Positions 12,987-20,934 of a stretch of 64,000 bases of DNA are shown piece after piece; position 1 is the first letter of the stretch, and each line of letters starts with the position of its first letter. The DNA lies in IMG/VR virus record IMGVR_UViG_3300035670_000073, positions 1 through 64,000 of that record; one strand, given 5' to 3'. The notes beneath the pieces are model-generated. The model saw only the letters and a program-made list of their open reading frames with translations, searched no databases and was not told the origin of the DNA. Source of the stretch: a virus. The translations under genes were made by a program, and so were the position numbers.

Positions 12987-13075
12987 TGTTTGGTGTTAAC
13001 CGCACTTTTTATCGTTTCGTGTGTGTGAGTAGTTGACGAAGGAGAACGAATTGGCAGATCAACTAGCACCAAACA
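12987..13075 (+). ncRNA. Pseudoknotted small RNA, unknown
   Basis: The gap between genes is closed by TGTTTGGTG (12987-12995) with CACCAAACA (13067-13075). Inside, TCGTT (13012-13016) with AACGA (13045-13049) crosses AGTTGA (13031-13036) with TCAACT (13059-13064), forming a pseudoknot. It is not a tRNA. It could be a stand-alone RNA or a leader of the acetyltransferase gene. Confidence 0.45.
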
Positions 13076-13117
13076 TATTTAATATTTTTGTAACATTGAT
13101 ATTAATATTTATAATAT

Positions 13118-13501
13118 GTGGTAATTAGAATAACTTCTAAAGAAGCAAAAAATTTGACATTTGAGGAAGAAAAAGCCTGTAGCAAATTAATTTCTACAGG
13201 CTCTATTTTTAATTTGTATACTGATTGTTGCAGTCCAGATAAAAAAATAAAGAACAGAGTTTTTTTAGCAAAAGAAAATGGCAAAGTTATTGGTTGGTCT
13301 ATTATAAAAGAACGAGCTAAATATAAACTTACTAAGTACGAGTTTATGATTTATATAAAACGAAAATATAGACGAATGGGTATTGGGACTAAAATGTATA
13401 ATCGTTCAAAGAAATTTTTTAAATTAAGAGACGGTGAGATTTTGGTATATACAACCGATAAAGCTAACAAACAATTTTTTAATAAATTGCGAAATTTATA
13501 A
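13118..13501 (+). CDS. GNAT family acetyltransferase
   Basis: A 127-aa protein with the GNAT core: beta strands, then FMIYIKRKYRRMGIGTKMYN (residues about 77-96) carrying the acetyl-CoA-binding R-x-x-G-x-G/A loop, and a final strand ILVYTTDKANKQFFNKL. It would acetylate an amino group of an unknown target. The start is GTG 13118, since the overlapping ATG two bases earlier runs into a stop. Its 3' end overlaps tail to tail with the nuclease gene on the minus strand by 6 nt. Confidence 0.75.
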   Translation: MVIRITSKEAKNLTFEEEKACSKLISTGSIFNLYTDCCSPDKKIKNRVFLAKENGKVIGWSIIKERAKYKLTKYEFMIYIKRKYRRMGIGTKMYNRSKKFFKLRDGEILVYTTDKANKQFFNKLRNL

Positions 13502-13951
13502 TCCAGCTTCTTTATAAGAAAGATTGACAATTTTAGCATCAATCAATTTTTTTCTATTTGCTAGATGTTGAGATTTTACATTATCTTTATTTTCGCCTAG
13601 ATATTTTACGGCGTAGTTATTTTTTATAAGTTCTTCGTTGAGAATTTTTTTAGTAGTTGGATTTATAATTTCACCGAGCAGTCTACCAAATTTTTCTTCG
13701 CTGTTACTTAGATATGTTCTTATTACAACAGTTTTGTCTTTACATTCGTCAATAAATTTTTTAGTATATTCTTTACTAGCGGTGCCAAATATTTTTTCAA
13801 TTTTATCACTTGTTCTACTTTCGGGAGTATCTACACCGAGCAATCTAACTTTTTGGTTGGCTAATTTTACATTAAATCCGAGATCAATATCAACTGTTAT
13901 GGTATCACCATCAACAATATCAATAACTGTAGCGTTGTATTCGTAGGGCAT
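13496..13951 (-). CDS. Thermonuclease (SNase-like) protein
   Basis: The 151-aa protein matches the staphylococcal nuclease fold: VIDIVDGDTITVDIDLGFNV (residues 9-28), RLLGVDTPES (about 37-46) with the conserved Asp-Thr-Pro, and a later FGRLLGEI strand with the catalytic-type Arg. Family members cleave DNA and RNA with Ca2+. No signal peptide is seen, so it would act in the cytoplasm, perhaps in host nucleic acid degradation or DNA repair. Its start ATG is at 13951. Confidence 0.85.
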   Translation of the reverse strand: MPYEYNATVIDIVDGDTITVDIDLGFNVKLANQKVRLLGVDTPESRTSDKIEKIFGTASKEYTKKFIDECKDKTVVIRTYLSNSEEKFGRLLGEIINPTTKKILNEELIKNNYAVKYLGENKDNVKSQHLANRKKLIDAKIVNLSYKEAGL

Positions 13952-13968
13952 ATACTATATATATTATT

Positions 13969-14133
13969 ATGAAGAATGAGACTCTCTACAAAAAGTTTAT
14001 ATACATGAAGAACGAAATACACAAACACAAGTGGTTAGAGAGTGAAAAGGCTAATAAAGACATTGGATTTGAGAATGCTTTAGTAGATTGGATACAGAAA
14101 CATAGAGTTGATTGGCGAAAATCTGTTAATTAG
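13969..14133 (+). CDS. Small conserved-looking 54-aa protein
   Basis: It starts at ATG 13969 behind an AT-rich TATATATATTATT stretch. The sequence is helical and amphipathic, with an end (FENALVDWIQKHRVDWRK) that resembles short proteins I associate with marine T4-like phages; this is recollection, not a search. The stop overlaps by 3 nt the end of the converging beta-helix gene. No biochemical function is suggested. Confidence 0.55.
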   Translation: MKNETLYKKFIYMKNEIHKHKWLESEKANKDIGFENALVDWIQKHRVDWRKSVN

Positions 14134-15983
14134 GTTATTATCAATGTTTGTGATGTACTAGCGTCACTTGTTTGTCCTCCTATAGCAGCAGTTGCTGTTA
14201 TGGATAACAATCTAGAAGCAAATATTTCATTTGAAGATGTTATATATGTTGGGCCCACACATCTTGTTGCCATAGAGGAGTCTCTTGGAAATATAATGTA
14301 ACTATATACAGCCGATTGTGGAACAGCACCTGATGCCCAATCCGGCGGAGTTCCATCCCAATATCCTTTTTTAATTACATTTAAACTACTAGTAACCATA
14401 TCATACGGATGTACCAAAGTAGAACTGGCAAAATATGCAATATGATGACTTGGCCAAAATCCACCACCCATACCTACGAAGTAATTATATGTTGTTGGTC
14501 CATCCGATAATATCACTGTATTATCTCTCATATCTATATTTTTGAAATTTGCAATTTGATTTGTTGACGGCCAAGTTTGTGATGTAAGAGTTATAAAATT
14601 CCAAGAACTGCTACAATAATTGTCTTGAATTTTTGAACCGGTTACTTTGTAACTATCAATGTAAAAACACGGACCTTGTACATTTTTGAATGTATTTTCG
14701 TAAAATGATCCAGAATAATTTCCACCGAAACTAATAGCGTGGATTGGGCTTCTATGATCGTCATCAAACAATAGATCTATAAATTGATTGTTTTTTACAA
14801 CCGAACCGGATCCGTGTACAGCTATACATGTATATTCTGGAATATGAGATGTTGTAACTGTTGGATACTGTTCAGGTCCGTCTTTAACTCCATTTTGTGT
14901 AAATATACAATTTTCTATCTTAGGTCCGAGATTTGTTTTCCAATTAGCAGTAGGTGGTTGTGACAGTATTACGAAAGTTTCCGCTAAACCAGGACTTGGA
15001 TTTGTTGAATCGTATTCATACACAGTATTTCCAACGCCGAAATCAACAAATTTACATTTATTTATTCTGTGATTTGTTCCTATTAGAGAAAGACAATCAC
15101 TTGTCGGACTGTTTGTTGTGTAATTATTAGTATGATTACCATCAAAAGTTATTCCTTCAATTAAAACATTATCAGTACTATTTACACCAAATGTTGCACC
15201 GTAAGCTTGTATCATTCTGTTAGAAGTTATTGTGTAATAACTTGCGTAATATTTTGAACTGTTGTAAGTTATAGTAACTTCATTACTTGTAGCAAAATTA
15301 CTTGAACCTTGATATGAAGGTGTCATGTTCACACCACATTTATAAACTCCCGCTGCAGCACCTCCGGCTGCAAGTGTGATTGTATATTCGGAACTATTAG
15401 CACCCGATATTAAAACATTATTTTTGTACCAATAATAAGCTGAAGGTGTAGTATGTTGATCTCGCCAACATATTTTTAAAGTAGTGGTACCACCCGAAAT
15501 TTCACCTGTACTTGTGTTTGTTATTCCCGTTGGCACTATAGGAAATGTAGCATATCCTCCTATTAAATCAGATTCATCTACTCGTTTCAATATTGTGTTG
15601 TCAATTCCAGAACCACTGATTGTGATCTTATTATTTAATGGAGAATATCCTAATATTAATAAAATGTCAGCTGCCGGAGCGGCAGTTGTCCAAAAAGGGT
15701 CTGTACTTTTTCTTCCCCACCAATGAGTTCCTGTACTTATTGAACAAGATGTATAATTCCATAATATTGAATAAACATATGGGATTATGTTTTCTTGACC
15801 GATTCTATATCCATAATATTCAGGTTTATTTTTTGGTGTATTTGCAGGTGCTGACCATCCACTTGGATTAATTGTTACACCCCATTTTGGCAAGCCGGGT
15901 TCATATACACCAGGGCTAGGTTCAACATAATAATTTGTTCCCGTCAAATATCTAGGGGCTAATAATGGATTTGGTGTTGACAT
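14130..15983 (-). CDS. Beta-helix tail protein with inserted Ig-like domain
   Basis: About 617 aa. After an N-terminal domain comes an Ig-like segment (residues about 150-245; CWRD..., YYWYKNNVLISG, GVYKCGV with paired Cys). A long run of parallel beta-helix rungs follows (N- and G-rich coils such as VLIEGITFDGNH, HRINKCKFVDFG, SVVKNNQFIDL), as in pectate-lyase-like tailspikes. It probably binds or degrades a surface polysaccharide. I prefer the ATG at 15983, because an earlier in-frame ATG (16010) lies inside the upstream gene. It is paired with the Ig-repeat protein upstream. Confidence 0.7.
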   Translation of the reverse strand: MSTPNPLLAPRYLTGTNYYVEPSPGVYEPGLPKWGVTINPSGWSAPANTPKNKPEYYGYRIGQENIIPYVYSILWNYTSCSISTGTHWWGRKSTDPFWTTAAPAADILLILGYSPLNNKITISGSGIDNTILKRVDESDLIGGYATFPIVPTGITNTSTGEISGGTTTLKICWRDQHTTPSAYYWYKNNVLISGANSSEYTITLAAGGAAAGVYKCGVNMTPSYQGSSNFATSNEVTITYNSSKYYASYYTITSNRMIQAYGATFGVNSTDNVLIEGITFDGNHTNNYTTNSPTSDCLSLIGTNHRINKCKFVDFGVGNTVYEYDSTNPSPGLAETFVILSQPPTANWKTNLGPKIENCIFTQNGVKDGPEQYPTVTTSHIPEYTCIAVHGSGSVVKNNQFIDLLFDDDHRSPIHAISFGGNYSGSFYENTFKNVQGPCFYIDSYKVTGSKIQDNYCSSSWNFITLTSQTWPSTNQIANFKNIDMRDNTVILSDGPTTYNYFVGMGGGFWPSHHIAYFASSTLVHPYDMVTSSLNVIKKGYWDGTPPDWASGAVPQSAVYSYIIFPRDSSMATRCVGPTYITSSNEIFASRLLSITATAAIGGQTSDASTSQTLIIT

Positions 15984-15988
15984 GTTTT

Positions 15989-16729
15989 TTAAGTTAATGT
16001 AAATGACCAATTACCTTCGCTATCAGCGGTTGTTGTACCTATCGGACTTTCATTATTATAAACCGTGACTGTGCTTAAAGCAGGCGCTGTACCTGTAATT
16101 GTAGGTGTCGTGTCATCTGTAGGTGATGTGAATGTTACAGTGGGAACGGTTATTTCAAGTATTGTAAAATTTACAACTTTACTGGAATTGCTGAATTCCG
16201 TTCCGTTTGAAGCTACGGCAGTTATTGAATGATTTCCGAATGATAGATTCGTTGTTACGGTAAATTCCCATTCACCAAGTTCGTTAGATGTAGTTTGACC
16301 AAGTAATTGACCACCGTCGTAAATGTAAATTTGTAGATTGGCGTCTGAAAATCCTGATATAGAAGGAGTTCTATCATATGTTGTACCAATTTCATCAACA
16401 ATTGGAACAGATAAACTTTTTACTTGTATAGGTTTCGCTGGAACATATTTTTTAACACTGCCTATAAATTTTTCACCTTGATTTGTATAAGAATAAAGTA
16501 CTACATTAAATCCGTTTATGGTATTTATGGTTACTAATTTAAATTGATATTTTTTATAAAGTTCGTTATAATAATACCAACTTTCTATTATTTTATTTCC
16601 ACTTACATTAAATGCTATTTTTTTGGCAGCAGTTCTTATTGTTGGATTAGGATCGGTCTCGGAAATAGAAGTTAACCAACTAATTAAGTTGTTTTGATCT
16701 AAAAGATATGTATAGTTTACCAATGCCAT
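15989..16729 (-). CDS. Bacterial Ig-like repeat tail protein
   Basis: A 246-aa protein with an unrecognised N-terminal 100 residues, followed by two Ig-like repeats of about 75-80 aa. Both show the Big-type pattern (RTPSISGFSDANLQIYIYDG then GEWEFTVT; TTPTITGTAPALSTVTVYNN then GNWSFTLT). Such repeats are common in phage tail and capsid decoration proteins that contact glycans. It is the first gene of a leftward pair with the beta-helix protein, 5 nt apart, so a receptor-binding complex is likely. Confidence 0.7.
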   Translation of the reverse strand: MALVNYTYLLDQNNLISWLTSISETDPNPTIRTAAKKIAFNVSGNKIIESWYYYNELYKKYQFKLVTINTINGFNVVLYSYTNQGEKFIGSVKKYVPAKPIQVKSLSVPIVDEIGTTYDRTPSISGFSDANLQIYIYDGGQLLGQTTSNELGEWEFTVTTNLSFGNHSITAVASNGTEFSNSSKVVNFTILEITVPTVTFTSPTDDTTPTITGTAPALSTVTVYNNESPIGTTTADSEGNWSFTLT

Positions 16730-16735
16730 TTAATC

Positions 16736-16743
16736 TATAAATA
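16736..16743 (+). promoter_or_regulatory. T4-late-promoter-like TATAAATA
   Basis: An exact match to the T4 late -10 octamer in the short divergent gap. The ATG of the rightward gene at 16769 lies 25 nt downstream, a suitable distance. Confidence 0.4.
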
Positions 16744-16768
16744 TAACTAACTTTGAATATTTATTAAT

Positions 16769-16990
16769 ATGATACGATTAAATCCATTGAGAAGAACACT
16801 TGCTGAATCCGATTCTATAGGCGATGATATTAAGAATGAATTAAATGATAATCAAGTGCTTAGGGTTGAGTCACTTAAGAATAGTACCGGTGATTTACAA
16901 ATATTAGTAATACACTTAAGTAACGGTAAATCTATTAAGATAGGTGGATTTTCTGATGATGATGTAATATCTGCTGAAATAACCCTATAG
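16769..16990 (+). CDS. Hypothetical 73-aa protein
   Basis: Unrecognised. There is an acidic helical first half, then a beta-rich half (LQILVIHLSNGKSIKIGGF). It follows a TATAAATA late-promoter-like site and lies 19 nt before the 399-aa gene, so the two are probably co-transcribed late genes. It may be a virion-associated protein. Confidence 0.5.
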   Translation: MIRLNPLRRTLAESDSIGDDIKNELNDNQVLRVESLKNSTGDLQILVIHLSNGKSIKIGGFSDDDVISAEITL

Positions 16991-17009
16991 TTTTTATATT
17001 TATTAGGGT

Positions 17010-18209
17010 ATGAAACTTAGAGATTTTAAAAAGCTGATATTAGAAACCATTAAAGAATCCAATGAACAGGCATTGGTTCCGTTCCAACAAATTGCACAAT
17101 CTACCAATAGTGTAGAAGACTTTATGAAGAAGTTGGTTGGAAAGAAGTTAAAAAATTTGTTGAATGCTACTAGTTTTTCTAGGTTACATGTGATGAACAA
17201 GTATCCAATCGGTGGAAGTGTTGATGATCAAGATCTACAAGTGTTATTAAGTAATTTGATGGATTCGGTTACTAGTTTCATCAATTTTCGTAAGCTTGAT
17301 GTAATAAATAGACAACGAGATGCTTGGGACAAAGAACACTATTCCAAACCTGAATATAAGGATTGGCAACAAAAGAGATCGCTTACATTCAAATCATATT
17401 TAAATGCTAAAAAGACAGGCGATCAATCTGCAATTGAAAAAGCAACTAAAGAAAAAGATGATGTAATGTCGGCTGATCCAACATTGGGTGATTATAGAAA
17501 AATGATGGATGATATGGAAAAGTTAGTAAGTGATTTTCATAATAGTCCATTGACTTTACAAGATGTGTTGCCAAGTCCCGATGACAGTGATAAAGATAAA
17601 CAAAGATGGCAATCAGTTGAAAAGAATTTTAATAAACTCAAAGATAGAATTTCTATGAACGAAACAAAACTTAAACAATTAATTAAACAACTGATTAAAG
17701 AAGAATTGGATGCTTACGATTTAGAAGGTAATTATCCAGCGGCTACTGTTCAAGTATTTACTGGCGGTGGTCGTGAAGGTACTACACTATTATTATATAA
17801 AGGTGCTTCAAAATCAGGCAGTGAAAGAACTGCTGATGTAGTATACAAGACAAGTACTCCATTCAATTATATTTTAAATACAGTAAATAAGCCAAGCAGC
17901 AATCGTGACGATGAAGATGTAAAGTCAATTTTAAGAAATTTGACACCTGAAGAGTTGGAGATATTAAGTATTGAAAGGAAGATTGTTACTACTAATATTC
18001 CAAATGAGATATTAGATTTGACCGGTAAAAATATTCCAATAAAAAAAGAAAGTGGTGATCCATTCAGAGATATTGTGAAACAAAATGCAAAAATTTATAG
18101 AGATAATGAATTAGATCGTAGAGAAAAAGAAGATTATGCTAGATGGTTAGCCGTAAATAAACCAGACGAATTGAAGAAGAAATTAAAAGCATTAAAGAAA
18201 AATAAGTAA
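17010..18209 (+). CDS. Hypothetical 399-aa protein, possible virion part
   Basis: The start MKLRDFKKLILETIKE resembles the helical N-termini of several virion proteins in this phage (compare 39298, MKIEALKEYIKKTVQQ), and a similar MNETKLKQLIKQLIKEEL recurs near residue 216. This suggests two fused modules, each beginning with an amphipathic helix. Highly charged and mostly helical with no catalytic motif. A strong terminator follows. A structural or scaffold role is inference from these features. Confidence 0.55.
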   Translation: MKLRDFKKLILETIKESNEQALVPFQQIAQSTNSVEDFMKKLVGKKLKNLLNATSFSRLHVMNKYPIGGSVDDQDLQVLLSNLMDSVTSFINFRKLDVINRQRDAWDKEHYSKPEYKDWQQKRSLTFKSYLNAKKTGDQSAIEKATKEKDDVMSADPTLGDYRKMMDDMEKLVSDFHNSPLTLQDVLPSPDDSDKDKQRWQSVEKNFNKLKDRISMNETKLKQLIKQLIKEELDAYDLEGNYPAATVQVFTGGGREGTTLLLYKGASKSGSERTADVVYKTSTPFNYILNTVNKPSSNRDDEDVKSILRNLTPEELEILSIERKIVTTNIPNEILDLTGKNIPIKKESGDPFRDIVKQNAKIYRDNELDRREKEDYARWLAVNKPDELKKKLKALKKNK

Positions 18210-18235
18210 TTAATTAACAACAACTTACGCAAATT

Positions 18236-18273
18236 GAAACGATTAATTTAACCCGTTAATCGTTTCGTTTTTT
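18236..18273 (+). terminator. Intrinsic terminator
   Basis: A perfect 11-bp stem GAAACGATTAA/TTAATCGTTTC with a 9-nt loop, followed by GTTTTTTATT. Confidence 0.9.
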
Positions 18274-18274
18274 A

Positions 18275-18302
18275 TTGACATAAATTAAATTACAAATATA
18301 AT
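18275..18302 (+). promoter_or_regulatory. Promoter (TTGACA-16-TATAAT)
   Basis: Perfect sigma70-like boxes right after the terminator. ATG 18311 starts 8 nt after the -10 box, again leaving almost no leader. Confidence 0.8.
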
Positions 18303-18310
18303 AATAAAAT

Positions 18311-18631
18311 ATGAATACATTAACAAAGTTAGAAATGGCTAATATGGTTCTAAACGAAGATAAAAAGAACCAAATTAAAACTATGTTGAAAACTCATTAT
18401 GGAGTCGCTGATGTACAATATAGAGATATGTCTTATGGTATCTGTATTGACATTGAAGGCGTCAATAGTTTTAGATTTATTAAGAATGCCATTGGTAAAG
18501 TTTTAGATGTAACTGAAGATACCATCAGCGTTCTAACAGAAAATGAAGAAAATTTTAAAGCTTCATATGTCTATCTACCAGAGAAAGATAGAGCGCTTAG
18601 TAAGAGACTCAAGAAATTAAATAAATTTTAA
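18311..18631 (+). CDS. Hypothetical 106-aa protein
   Basis: Unrecognised. A helical start (TKLEMANMVLNEDKKNQIKT) is followed by an alpha/beta segment. It has its own consensus promoter, with 8 nt from the -10 box to the start codon, so it is probably an early gene translated from a leaderless or near-leaderless mRNA. No motif suggests a function. Confidence 0.6.
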   Translation: MNTLTKLEMANMVLNEDKKNQIKTMLKTHYGVADVQYRDMSYGICIDIEGVNSFRFIKNAIGKVLDVTEDTISVLTENEENFKASYVYLPEKDRALSKRLKKLNKF

Positions 18632-18729
18632 CAGTTTTATAAAAAATATATATAATAAGATTTAGGATTACTCCTAAAAATGTGGCCGGTGTCACATTAT
18701 AAACAAAACAAAAAGGAAATATTAATATT
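18632..18729 (+). promoter_or_regulatory. Structured leader of the outer-membrane gene
   Basis: A TATATATAATAAG box is followed by two hairpins, TTAGGA-TTAC-TCCTAA and ATGTG/CACAT, then AAAAAGGAAA as ribosome binding site 8 nt before ATG 18730. It may stabilise or regulate the mRNA. Confidence 0.45.
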
Positions 18730-19443
18730 ATGAAGAAACTATTATCAGTATTAACAGCATTGTTGGTATCAGTATTTGGCCTTTCGGCTGCTGATGCTGG
18801 CTCACCAATTAGTCTTACACTAGATGGTGGTTATAACAACTACTATGTAGTTGATGGCGTTGCTTACACTCTTGCCACTCCATACGGAGCACTTGGTGTT
18901 AGCAAATCATTCAAGTATGTAGACGCTTACATCGGAGGCGTATTTTTATCTGATGAAGGAAGAAACCAAACTCATTGGACCCTCGGCCTCGGTAAGAGCA
19001 TTAAGGTTTATGGTGATTTCGCCCTTCGTGGCGATGTAACCGCAACTCGTCATCAAATCACAGCCGGAACACTTCAAAGTTCAACTGAACTCGGTGCTAA
19101 GTTGTCTCTTGAGAATCCATATGTAACTCCATATATCCGCGGCGCTTTCTTCCAAGAAACTCAACAAAGTGGTTATTTCGTTGGTGCTTCCCGTGAACAA
19201 AAATTGTTCCTCGGATTTGTCATTACACCAGCGGTTGAATGGGGTCGTATGACCTCGTATGATGCTGTCAATGTACATGGTACCTTGACTCGTCCAATCA
19301 ACACTCCAATTGGTGTCGTTACACCATATGTTGATGTAGGTTGGTATGATAACAACTTTGATGTTGTAAAGAGTGCTAACCTCGGCGTTAAGCAATTCAA
19401 GAACACCGTTGTTTATAGCGCTGGTGCTAAGTTCACATTCTAA
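18730..19443 (+). CDS. Exported outer-membrane beta-barrel protein
   Basis: A clear signal peptide (KK, then a 15-residue hydrophobic core, predicted cleavage near residue 21-23) is followed by alternating, Gly- and aromatic-rich beta strands, ending in a C-terminal Phe (KFTF) typical of BAM substrates. The length of 237 aa suits an 8-10-strand barrel. Codons (ctc, cgt, ggc) are more GC-rich than neighbouring phage genes, suggesting host origin or high expression. A phage-made outer membrane protein could block superinfection or alter the host surface; that is inference. A strong terminator follows. Confidence 0.75.
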   Translation: MKKLLSVLTALLVSVFGLSAADAGSPISLTLDGGYNNYYVVDGVAYTLATPYGALGVSKSFKYVDAYIGGVFLSDEGRNQTHWTLGLGKSIKVYGDFALRGDVTATRHQITAGTLQSSTELGAKLSLENPYVTPYIRGAFFQETQQSGYFVGASREQKLFLGFVITPAVEWGRMTSYDAVNVHGTLTRPINTPIGVVTPYVDVGWYDNNFDVVKSANLGVKQFKNTVVYSAGAKFTF

Positions 19444-19469
19444 TCTAAATTAGATTAAATTATAATAAG

Positions 19470-19503
19470 CCCGTTGGAGAAATCCAGCGGGTTTATTTTT
19501 TTA
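19470..19503 (+). terminator. Intrinsic terminator after the barrel gene
   Basis: The stem CCCGTTGGA/TCCAGCGGG (one G-T pair) with a GAAA loop is followed by TTTATTTTTTT. Confidence 0.92.
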
Positions 19504-19504
19504 T

Positions 19505-19656
19505 CTGACATTTGAGAATCTTTATGATATATATTGTTGTATGTTAAACACAGTTTCACAACCATCGAGTAGTCAAGTACCACAAGGTACATGATTGGCA
19601 TGGTTGTTTGTTGCTTAAAAAATAACCCACCAATCTGAAAAAGATGGTGGGTTTTT
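19505..19656 (+). ncRNA. Short promoter-to-terminator transcript 2
   Basis: A promoter (CTGACA, 17 nt, TATATA at 19528-19533) and a terminator (ACCCACCA/TGGTGGGT plus T-run, 19625-19656) enclose about 115 nt with only a 17-codon frame. The layout and the GATATATATTG -10 region match the unit at 10336-10506. Both lie just before a tRNA-array promoter. Confidence 0.5.
19625..19656 (+). terminator. Intrinsic terminator
   Basis: The hairpin ACCCACCA/TGGTGGGT is followed by TTTTTG. Confidence 0.85.
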
Positions 19657-19666
19657 GATTTGATAG

Positions 19667-19694
19667 TTGACAGTATTAAATTTAGTGGTATAGT
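19667..19694 (+). promoter_or_regulatory. Second tRNA-array promoter (TTGACA-16-TATAGT)
   Basis: Consensus -35 and TATAGT -10, the same pair and spacing as before the first array; predicted start near 19701. Confidence 0.78.
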
Positions 19695-19700
19695 TAGTAC

Positions 19701-19805
19701 ATAATGACGACGGGCTTGAAACTCTATCTGGTGTGCCCTTAAACACTTGATCGGTCACTGGGTGATATGCTTTGTGCAGAACCCAAATGGCGATGACGGA
19801 AATAG
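19701..19805 (+). ncRNA. Conserved tRNA-array leader RNA, copy 2
   Basis: It matches copy 1 (10549-10715) in TTGAAACTCTATCTG within a stem-loop closed by GGGC/GCCC (19712-19715/19735-19738), and in the GGTGATATG, CAGAACCCAAA and GGCGATGACGGAA block. The latter folds as TGGGT/ACCCA. It is shorter than copy 1 because the middle hairpin is missing. It directly precedes tRNA-Val. Confidence 0.65.
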
Positions 19806-19815
19806 TAATTTTTAC

Positions 19816-19891
19816 GGGCGAGTAACTTAGTGGCTAAAGTAGCACACTTACACTGTGCCTATCGGGGGTTCAAGTCCCTCCTCGCCCACCA
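19816..19891 (+). tRNA. tRNA-Val (TAC)
   Basis: Acceptor GGGCGAG/CTCGCCC, anticodon arm GCACA-CTTACAC-TGTGC, T-arm GGGGG-TTCAAGT-CCCTC, A73 and CCA. Confidence 0.95.
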
Positions 19892-19959
19892 TTTTTAATA
19901 AAAAATAAGCGTTCAGTTGAACTCTTATCTATTTATTACCAAAGATATGATATTGTACT

Positions 19960-20655
19960 ATGAAAAGTAAAATTTGGAATATTTCAAAAGAAGATTTTGA
20001 AAAAATTATTAAAAGTAATAGTTGTATGTCCGATGTTTGTAAAACATTGAACATGAGAAAAGAAGGCGGAAATTATAGAACAATAAAACGAAGAATACAA
20101 ATTGAAAAAATTGATACATCACATTTTCTTTCTAAGAACGAAATTTTTTCAATTAAAAATGCTAATACAATTTCTAAAGATGAGTTATTACTTAGATTGA
20201 AAGAAAATTCCGACATAGAAACAGTTTGGTTAAAAAATAAATTAATAAAATTTAATTTAGTAGAAAATAAATGTGCTGAATGTAATATAAGAGATATATG
20301 GAATAATAAACCAATAAAATTACAATTAGATCACATTGACGGTGATCATGTTAATAACACTTTATCTAATTTAAGATTGTTATGTCCAAATTGTCACTCA
20401 CAAACAGACACGTATTGTGGAAAATCTAAAAAAACTAAAAAATATAATTGTATAGAATGTAAGTTAGAAACTAGTGGTTATACTAATGTATGTAGAATAT
20501 GTTCTATGAAAAAATTAAGAAAAGTAGAGAGACCTTCTAAAGAAATATTAGAACAAGAAATAAAAAATAATACATTTTTATCGTTGGGTAAAAAATATGG
20601 CGTGTCAGATAACGCAATCAGAAAATGGTGTAAATATTATTCAATAGATTTTTAA
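19960..20655 (+). CDS. HNH homing endonuclease
   Basis: The 231-aa protein has an HNH core: CAECN (about 106-110), LQLDHIDGDHVNNTLSNLRL (about 124-143) with the His-His and Asn of the beta-beta-alpha metal finger, then CPNCHSQTDTY (zinc knuckle). A second CxxC pair follows (about 168-193), and a C-terminal helix-turn-helix (LGKKYGVSDNAIRKWCKYY) should bind DNA. The position inside a tRNA array and the AT-rich codon use fit a mobile free-standing endonuclease. Confidence 0.88.
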   Translation: MKSKIWNISKEDFEKIIKSNSCMSDVCKTLNMRKEGGNYRTIKRRIQIEKIDTSHFLSKNEIFSIKNANTISKDELLLRLKENSDIETVWLKNKLIKFNLVENKCAECNIRDIWNNKPIKLQLDHIDGDHVNNTLSNLRLLCPNCHSQTDTYCGKSKKTKKYNCIECKLETSGYTNVCRICSMKKLRKVERPSKEILEQEIKNNTFLSLGKKYGVSDNAIRKWCKYYSIDF

Positions 20656-20664
20656 AATTTTAAT

Positions 20665-20743
20665 CGGAGTATTCGGGAGCGGTCACCCGGCCAGTTTTGG
20701 GAACTGGACAATTTCGTTGGTTCAAATCCAACTACTCCGACCA
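20665..20743 (+). tRNA. tRNA-Pro (TGG)
   Basis: Acceptor CGGAGTA/TACTCCG, anticodon arm CCAGT-TTTGGGA-ACTGG, T-arm GTTGG-TTCAAAT-CCAAC, A73 and CCA. It begins right after the HNH gene. Confidence 0.95.
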
Positions 20744-20748
20744 TTTTC

Positions 20749-20833
20749 GGGCATATGGCGAAATTGGCAGACGCGCAAGATTTAGGTTCTTGTGGATTAC
20801 TCTGTGGGGGTTCAAGTCCCTCTATGCCCACCA
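20749..20833 (+). tRNA. tRNA-Leu (TAG)
   Basis: Acceptor GGGCATA/TATGCCC, Leu-type D-arm, anticodon arm CAAGA-TTTAGGT-TCTTG, a long variable arm, T-arm with TTCAAGT, A73 and CCA. Confidence 0.95.
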
Positions 20834-20839
20834 ATTTGA

Positions 20840-20930
20840 GGTGAGGTGGCTGAGTTGGTTTAAGGCACCTGACTTGAAATCAGACGAGGTTTAAAAGCCT
20901 CCGGGGGTTCGAATCCCTCTCTCACCACCA
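20840..20930 (+). tRNA. tRNA-Ser (TGA)
   Basis: Acceptor GGTGAGG/TCTCACC, anticodon loop CTTGAAA on a CTGA/TCAG stem, class II variable arm GAGG/CCTC, T-loop TTCGAAT, CCA encoded. Confidence 0.93.
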
Positions 20931-20934
20931 TTTC

